Source: CAAGNP01 sp964611185 (GTDB taxonomy: Bacteria > Bacteroidota > Bacteroidia > Bacteroidales > UBA932). Taken from it: a stretch of 28,264 bases of DNA. A model generated the notes under the pieces. It had not been told where the DNA came from. It saw only the letters and a list, made by a program, of their open reading frames with translations, and ran no database searches. The translations under genes and the position numbers were made by a program. Shown one piece after another: positions 24,549 to 28,264 of this stretch; within the stretch, counting starts at the first letter, position 1, and each line of letters begins with the position of its first letter. The stretch is taken from NCBI GenBank assembly GCA_964611185.1, contig CAZSXE010000023.1, positions 1 through 28,264 of the forward strand, in the 5' to 3' direction.

Positions 24549-24556
24549 CAAATTTA
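24549..24556 (-). promoter_or_regulatory. -7 element of the esterase gene
   Basis: On the minus strand this reads TAAATTTG, a match to TAnnTTTG, 25 bases before the ATG. It abuts a weaker opposite-facing element, TAACTTTA (24541-24548), which lacks the final G but may serve the 7TM-HD gene. Confidence 0.5.
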
Positions 24557-24569
24557 GAAAAAATAAGTT

Positions 24570-26597
24570 ATGGATAGAGTAAAATATCTTAAGAAACCGA
24601 AAATATACATTGTTTTTGCAGTCGCAATTATTGTTACTATTTTCTTTTTCCCGAATGAGGGGCGTTTTAAGTATAGCTATCAAAGAGGAAAGCCATGGAT
24701 TTATGAGACATTAATCGCTCCTATGGATTTTCCTATTTTAAAAACAAATGCTGAGCTCTTGGCTGAAAAGGAGGAAAAAGCATCGATCATCATTCAGTAT
24801 TATAATTATGATGAAAGTATTTATAATGCCCAAATTCACTCTATAACCTCACTTCTGTCCAATAATAATCTGAATTCTGCTATGTTTCAGGATATAGTGG
24901 AAACTTTGAGTTCAATCTATGAGAAAGGGATTGTATCAGAATACGACAGTTCGTTTGAGAAAGGGGTTATTATTATTCAAAAAGATAAAAGAGCCACAGA
25001 AATACCCTCATCTGAGGTTTATGATGTCAAATATGCCACTAATTATATTAAGTACAAAATAGCTGCTGAATTTCCTTCGGAGAATGTAGATTCTATTTTC
25101 AATAAATATAATATTGACAATTATATTATCCCTAATCTTATTTTTGATGAAAACAAGACCGATTTAATCCACAGGGAAGCTGTGGACTATATTTCTCCTA
25201 CCAAAGGGATGATTTACACTGGTCAGCTGATTGTTTCGGAAGGGGAAATTGTTACATCGGAAGTGGCTCAGTTGCTTGATTCGTATAAAGAGGAGTATGA
25301 AAGTAGTTTCGGCTTCACAGGCTCTTTTGCAGGGTTGATAACGGGGCATATAATCATAGTATTTATAGTCTTTTCTTTATTTTTCGCCACTCTTTATTTT
25401 ATTAATATAAAGGTATTTGCAAATTTTAATCAATATCTCTTTTTGATGATATTGCAGGTCATAATCTTTATCGTAACAGTTTTGATAAATCATTTAGACC
25501 CTAAATTGCTCTATCTTTTCCCTTATGCAGTTTTTGCCATATATATGGTCTCTTTCTTTAAGCAGTCTTTGGCATTTCCTCTTTATGGCGTAATGCTTTT
25601 GCCGCTACTTTTATTAAGTTCTCATGGATTGGAATTATATTTTATTAATATACTTGCTGGTGCTATTTCTCTTGTCTCTTTCTACTATTTTAATCGCGGA
25701 TGGCTTCAATTTATTAATTCGGTTTTCATCTTTATAGGGTTATTGCTGGCTTATATGGCATTTATCCTTTTATCAGATGGTTCTTTGGTCACTTTCGATA
25801 CAAGAATTCTATTTTTCCTTGCTTGTAATTCGCTTTTTGTCGTGGCTGCTTATCCCATCGTTTTTCTATTTGAAAAAATGTTTTCTCTTGTTTCAAATTC
25901 TAAACTTAAAGATCTTGCCGATACCAATAATAAATTATTGCTTGAGCTTGCAAGGAAAGCCCCCGGTACATTTCAACATTCGTTGCAGGTTGCCAATTTG
26001 GCAGATACTGCAGCGAGGGAGATAGGTGGAGATGTTATGCTCGTCAGGGTAGGAGCACTCTATCACGATATAGGCAAAATGAGAAATCCCCAGTGTTTTG
26101 TGGAAAACGAACCTGTGGGGATGAATTATCACAAGGGGCTCGCCCCAATAGAGAGTGCCAGACAGATAATCAGACATGTGGGGGATGGTGTGGAACTCGC
26201 GAAAAAAGCCAAGTTGCCCTCTGTTGTAATTGATTTTATCAAAACTCATCACGCACGCACGGTTACTGCTTATTTTTATAATGTGTATTGTAATAACGGT
26301 GGAGATCCTGAAAATAAGGAGCCTTTTACATACAAGGGGGATCTTCCCACCACCAAGGAGCAGGTAATTGTCCTTATGGCAGATGCGGTAGAGGCTGCTT
26401 CGAGGACTTTAAAGGCTTATAACGAGGAGAGTATTTCGACTCTTGTCGAGTCAATAATATCTAAAAGACTCTCCGATTCTCAGCTTGTAAACGCAGATAT
26501 TTCCATCAGAGAGATAACTATTGTGAAAGAGATCTTCAAGCAGCATTTATTGCAAGTTTATCATGCAAGAATAATTTATCCTGACAGAAAGGGGTAG
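24570..26597 (+). CDS. 7TM-HD family cyclic-dinucleotide phosphodiesterase (PgpH/YqfF-like)
   Basis: This 675-residue membrane protein has an N-terminal anchor helix (about 10-28), an extracytoplasmic domain (about 30-250), then about seven hydrophobic segments (about 255-435) and a cytoplasmic HD domain. The HD core has FQHSLQVANLADTAA, His499-Asp500 in YHDIGKM, HKGLAPIESA, KTHHARTV and MADAVEAASR, the ligand set of HDIG-type metal phosphodiesterases. Members of this architecture (PgpH of Listeria) hydrolyse cyclic di-AMP, with the outer domain presumed to sense a signal. Specificity for c-di-AMP rather than another nucleotide is inferred from the family. No cyclase gene is nearby. Promoter evidence is weak. 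The tmRNA gene follows. Confidence 0.88.
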   Translation: MDRVKYLKKPKIYIVFAVAIIVTIFFFPNEGRFKYSYQRGKPWIYETLIAPMDFPILKTNAELLAEKEEKASIIIQYYNYDESIYNAQIHSITSLLSNNNLNSAMFQDIVETLSSIYEKGIVSEYDSSFEKGVIIIQKDKRATEIPSSEVYDVKYATNYIKYKIAAEFPSENVDSIFNKYNIDNYIIPNLIFDENKTDLIHREAVDYISPTKGMIYTGQLIVSEGEIVTSEVAQLLDSYKEEYESSFGFTGSFAGLITGHIIIVFIVFSLFFATLYFINIKVFANFNQYLFLMILQVIIFIVTVLINHLDPKLLYLFPYAVFAIYMVSFFKQSLAFPLYGVMLLPLLLLSSHGLELYFINILAGAISLVSFYYFNRGWLQFINSVFIFIGLLLAYMAFILLSDGSLVTFDTRILFFLACNSLFVVAAYPIVFLFEKMFSLVSNSKLKDLADTNNKLLLELARKAPGTFQHSLQVANLADTAAREIGGDVMLVRVGALYHDIGKMRNPQCFVENEPVGMNYHKGLAPIESARQIIRHVGDGVELAKKAKLPSVVIDFIKTHHARTVTAYFYNVYCNNGGDPENKEPFTYKGDLPTTKEQVIVLMADAVEAASRTLKAYNEESISTLVESIISKRLSDSQLVNADISIREITIVKEIFKQHLLQVYHARIIYPDRKG

Positions 26598-26613
26598 TTT
26601 GGCATCTTTTGTG

Positions 26614-26621
26614 TACATTTG
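26614..26621 (+). promoter_or_regulatory. -7 element of tmRNA
   Basis: TACATTTG matches TAnnTTTG and ends 11 bases before the tmRNA 5' end, the same geometry as at the two tRNA genes. Confidence 0.7.
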
Positions 26622-26632
26622 CATATAAATAT

Positions 26633-27026
26633 GGGGATGTTTTGGTTTTGACAGCATCAGACATCGGAAGGTAAGCACGTCGAGCGTGGGAGTTTTGCTC
26701 GTAAATATCAGGCTCCAAGCCATAAAAGGCAATAATAATTATGCACTCGCTGCGTAGTCAACCAAGTTGAACTACCTTAATTGCGCTCGCCAAGGGCGAG
26801 AGCGACGAGTATCCTGCCGGACTTTAAGTTGTCTATGTTCGGCGTACAGGGTATCATTCAAGATGACTGCCGGTGCGGATTTCTCTAATGCACCCTAAGA
26901 CTTAGAGAATAAGGAGATGATAGTTTGTCTTTTAATGGTCATCTTTCGAAAATCACTAAAAGAATAAGCGTGTAGAAAACTTTTGGATGCTATGTTTGGA
27001 CGGCGGTTCGAGTCCGCCCATCTCCA
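26633..27026 (+). ncRNA. ssrA: transfer-messenger RNA (tmRNA), single-piece
   Basis: tmRNA rescues stalled ribosomes and tags the unfinished protein. The 5' end GGGGATG (26633-26639) pairs with CATCTCC (27019-27025), with one G-U pair. A27026 is the discriminator; CCA is not encoded. The T-arm is GGCGG-TTCGAGT-CCGCC. The tag frame begins at GGC 26728 and reads GNNNYALAA, then TAG (26755-26757). GC-rich hairpins follow, for example CTCGCC-AAG-GGCGAG (26786-26800) in the pseudoknot region. The tag end matches Bacteroidales tags. The element is about 394 bases, a normal size. Confidence 0.96.
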
Positions 27027-27039
27027 CTTTATTTACTGT

Positions 27040-27068
27040 AAGTCCCTGATAATCAAGGGGACTTTTTT
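27040..27068 (+). terminator. intrinsic terminator of tmRNA
   Basis: AAGTCCC (27040-27046) pairs with GGGACTT (27058-27064). The loop can extend the stem by TGA/TCA with a small bulge. A run of six Ts spans 27063-27068. It lies 13 bases after tmRNA. Confidence 0.82.
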
Positions 27069-27242
27069 CTTGATTTCAAAGCCGGTCATCACTTCGGCTT
27101 TTGTTACTTTATGCGCATGTTGATTTCAATGAGCGTGTAAAACAATGGCCATTCACGAAAATTTAACCCGAACAAACAAAAGGGAGTATCTCAGTTATAT
27201 ACCCTTTTCTTTAGCAGAAAGGATGGTTTGGAATATTGCATA
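27069..27242. other. short non-coding stretch after tmRNA
   Basis: A second, weaker hairpin AAAGCCG/CGGCTTT (27078-27101) is followed by a short T-rich run and could be a backup terminator. A TTGATTTCAA sequence occurs twice, around 27070 and 27120. A 63-codon plus-strand frame from 27145 runs through here, but I see no sign that it is coding. Confidence 0.3.
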
Positions 27243-27425
27243 TTATCGTCCTCTGAACATTTTACTTAAGCTTCCGCTTAACCATTCTACACCGCCCACA
27301 AGTAAAGGAATGACAATAAAGACTATGAAGAGGTAGAGAACAACATCCCAAAAATCCCCGGTAAATGCCACTTCTATCATACCGATGAAAATTATAGCTT
27401 TACCAAGATTACCATATCTTTTCAT
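27243..27425 (-). CDS. small hypothetical membrane protein
   Basis: This 60-residue frame has a basic start (MKRYGNLGK), one hydrophobic segment (about 10-20) and a longer one (VVLYLFIVFIVIPLLVGGV, 28-46). A basic tail (KMFRGR) follows. Two matches to the -7 element lie just upstream on the same strand, which supports expression. I recognise no family. Small inner-membrane proteins of this shape include toxins and holin-like or stress peptides, but nothing here points to one. Confidence 0.5.
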   Translation of the reverse strand: MKRYGNLGKAIIFIGMIEVAFTGDFWDVVLYLFIVFIVIPLLVGGVEWLSGSLSKMFRGR

Positions 27426-27432
27426 AGCGCAA

Positions 27433-27454
27433 CAAATTTATTTTCACAAATATA
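27433..27454 (-). promoter_or_regulatory. two tandem -7 elements upstream of the small membrane protein
   Basis: On the minus strand, TATATTTG (27447-27454) and TAAATTTG (27433-27440) both match TAnnTTTG and are 6 bases apart. The ATG is at 27425. In AT-rich DNA such matches can be chance, but two in tandem before a short open frame is supportive. Confidence 0.45.
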
Positions 27455-27626
27455 ATACTTTTTTTTAGTATATTTACTGCTTAAAAAACTGCCGAAAAAA
27501 AGATTACTGAAAAAGTAGATTTAGAAGAAAATAATACAATGAGTAGAGAAGTTTTTGTTACATACCGAAAACCATCCTCTCAGAGCAGAGAACAATAAAA
27601 TTATTATCACTTAAAAATAATAATAT

Positions 27627-28184
27627 ATGACAGGCGTTGTAAAATTTGACAAAGTCGAAAATAAGATTATCACTATCCGTGAAATGAGAGTAATTATTGA
27701 TAGAGATGTAGCAGAATTGTACGGAGTAGAGACCAAGCGTATAAATGAAGCAGTAAAGAACAATCTTGATAAATTCCCTGAAGGATACATTCTTGTATTA
27801 AATAAAGATGAGAGTACTTCTCTAAGGTCGAAATTTTCGACCTTAAATGAAAGTAGCCGTGGAGAACATTCAAAATACAATTATAAAGCTTTCACCGAGA
27901 AAGGTCTCTATATGCTTGCTACTATTCTCAAAAGTCCAAACGCTACTGGTACAACCATCGCCATCATAGAAACATTTGCAAAGATCAGAGAACTCTCCAG
28001 AACTGTAGCGGAACTTTCCAATTCTCCAGAAGAATTTAAACAAAAATCCCTAATGCAGAAAAGTGGCGATATTATAGCCGATCTTCTCGGAGAAGATATT
28101 AAAACCACCGATACAGAAACTGAAATAGAGTTAAATTTCGCCGTCTTAAAATTTAAACATACAATAAAAAGAAAAAAACCTTAA
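27627..28184 (+). CDS. ORF6N-domain protein (phage antirepressor-like DNA-binding)
   Basis: This 185-residue protein has an N-terminal ORF6N domain: IREMRVIIDRDVAELYGVET (17-36), KRINEAVKNNLDKFP (37-51) and ILVLNKDE (55-62). A conserved follow-on segment, YNYKAFTEKGLYMLATIL (84-101) and IIETFAKIREL (113-123), comes next. Such proteins are frequent in phages and mobile elements and scattered in Bacteroidota chromosomes. They are thought to bind DNA, some as antirepressors. The C-terminal ~60 residues are charged and unrecognised. The gene carries a perfect 23-bp inverted repeat inside its coding region (27823-27845). No clear promoter was found upstream. Partner genes beyond the window are unknown. 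Confidence 0.85.
   Translation: MTGVVKFDKVENKIITIREMRVIIDRDVAELYGVETKRINEAVKNNLDKFPEGYILVLNKDESTSLRSKFSTLNESSRGEHSKYNYKAFTEKGLYMLATILKSPNATGTTIAIIETFAKIRELSRTVAELSNSPEEFKQKSLMQKSGDIIADLLGEDIKTTDTETEIELNFAVLKFKHTIKRKKP
27823..27845. repeat. perfect inverted repeat inside the ORF6N gene
   Basis: Arms of 11 bases, TAAGGTCGAAA and TTTCGACCTTA, flank a single central T. The repeat encodes part of LRSKFSTL (residues 66-73). It could be an operator-like site or an RNA hairpin, or follow from codon choice. Confidence 0.8.
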
Positions 28185-28223
28185 AACAATATAAAAGATA
28201 AAACTGATTAAAATAATAACACC

Positions 28224-28264
28224 ATGAGTGATACCTGGAGATACATAATAGAGGTTGTGGCTAT
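28224..28264 (+). CDS. start of an unidentified gene, cut by the window end
   Basis: An ATG 39 bases after the ORF6N stop opens a frame of 13 whole codons (MSDTWRYIIEVVA) to the window edge. The spacing suits a following gene in the same transcript. Too little is visible to assign a family. Confidence 0.35.
   Translation, partial: MSDTWRYIIEVVA

Noticed and set aside
26536..26732. Two minus-strand open frames of about 60 codons
   Set aside because: They overlap the end of the HD gene and the tmRNA, with no promoter or family signature.
27145..27336. 63-codon plus-strand frame
   Set aside because: It overlaps the better-supported small membrane protein on the other strand, has no promoter match, and its composition is not protein-like.
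27539..27598. Short plus-strand frame (19 codons) before the ORF6N gene
   Set aside because: Too short, with no family signature; could be a gene remnant but nothing supports it.
1..28264. CRISPR arrays, insertion sequences, rRNA genes and long repeats
   Set aside because: Looked for by eye across the window; no regularly spaced repeats, transposase motifs or rRNA signatures were seen.

Overview
The window looks like a chromosomal segment of a member of the Bacteroidota, most likely order Bacteroidales; genus and species cannot be read from it. The reasons are as follows. The DNA is AT-rich. Eight-base promoter elements of the Bacteroidota type (TAnnTTTG) sit just upstream of all three structural RNA genes and of many genes. 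Shine-Dalgarno sequences are almost absent. A serine palmitoyltransferase gene (sphingolipid synthesis) is present, and the tmRNA tag is of the Bacteroidales type, ending NNYALAA. Nearly everything is housekeeping, single-copy core genome; only the last ~1.2 kb, beyond the tmRNA gene, looks accessory.

Layout. (1) 1-656, plus strand: a peptide deformylase with an N-terminal lipoprotein-type signal. (2) 686-5947, minus strand operon: a stand-alone AIR-synthase C-domain-like protein, UbiE/MenG methyltransferase (menaquinone), cardiolipin synthase and a SERCA-like Ca2+ P-type ATPase. (3) tRNA-Leu(GAG) with a strong, probably bidirectional terminator. (4) 6212-8747, minus: guaA followed by a hydroxypyruvate reductase/glycerate dehydrogenase-like gene. 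(5) Divergent from guaA, plus: typA/bipA, then the DUF177-rpmF-plsX operon, tRNA-Arg(CCU) and a XerD-type recombinase. (6) 13342-14716, minus: an FtsE-like ATPase followed by nth (endonuclease III). (7) Divergent from ftsE, plus: a ~1000-residue secreted TPR protein paired with a plug-less outer-membrane barrel protein, then gyrB, then a serine palmitoyltransferase/short-chain reductase pair joined by a TAATG overlap. (8) A minus-strand secreted esterase. (9) A plus-strand 7TM-HD (PgpH-like) cyclic-dinucleotide phosphodiesterase. (10) tmRNA (ssrA) with its terminator. (11) A small membrane protein gene, an ORF6N-domain gene and the first codons of another gene.

How they fit together. The core genes cover translation (peptide deformylase, TypA, L32, tRNAs, tmRNA), envelope lipids (plsX, cls, spt plus reductase), quinone synthesis, DNA topology and repair (gyrB, nth, xerD) and second-messenger breakdown. 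No CRISPR array, rRNA, insertion sequence or complete prophage was seen. The points most worth checking are the exported peptide deformylase, the isolated AIRS_C-like protein, the TPR/outer-membrane pair, the spt-reductase pair, several near-leaderless promoters, and the possibility that tmRNA is the edge of an integrated element carrying ORF6N, which itself contains a perfect 23-bp palindrome. Nothing here can be claimed as a wholly new system from sequence alone.
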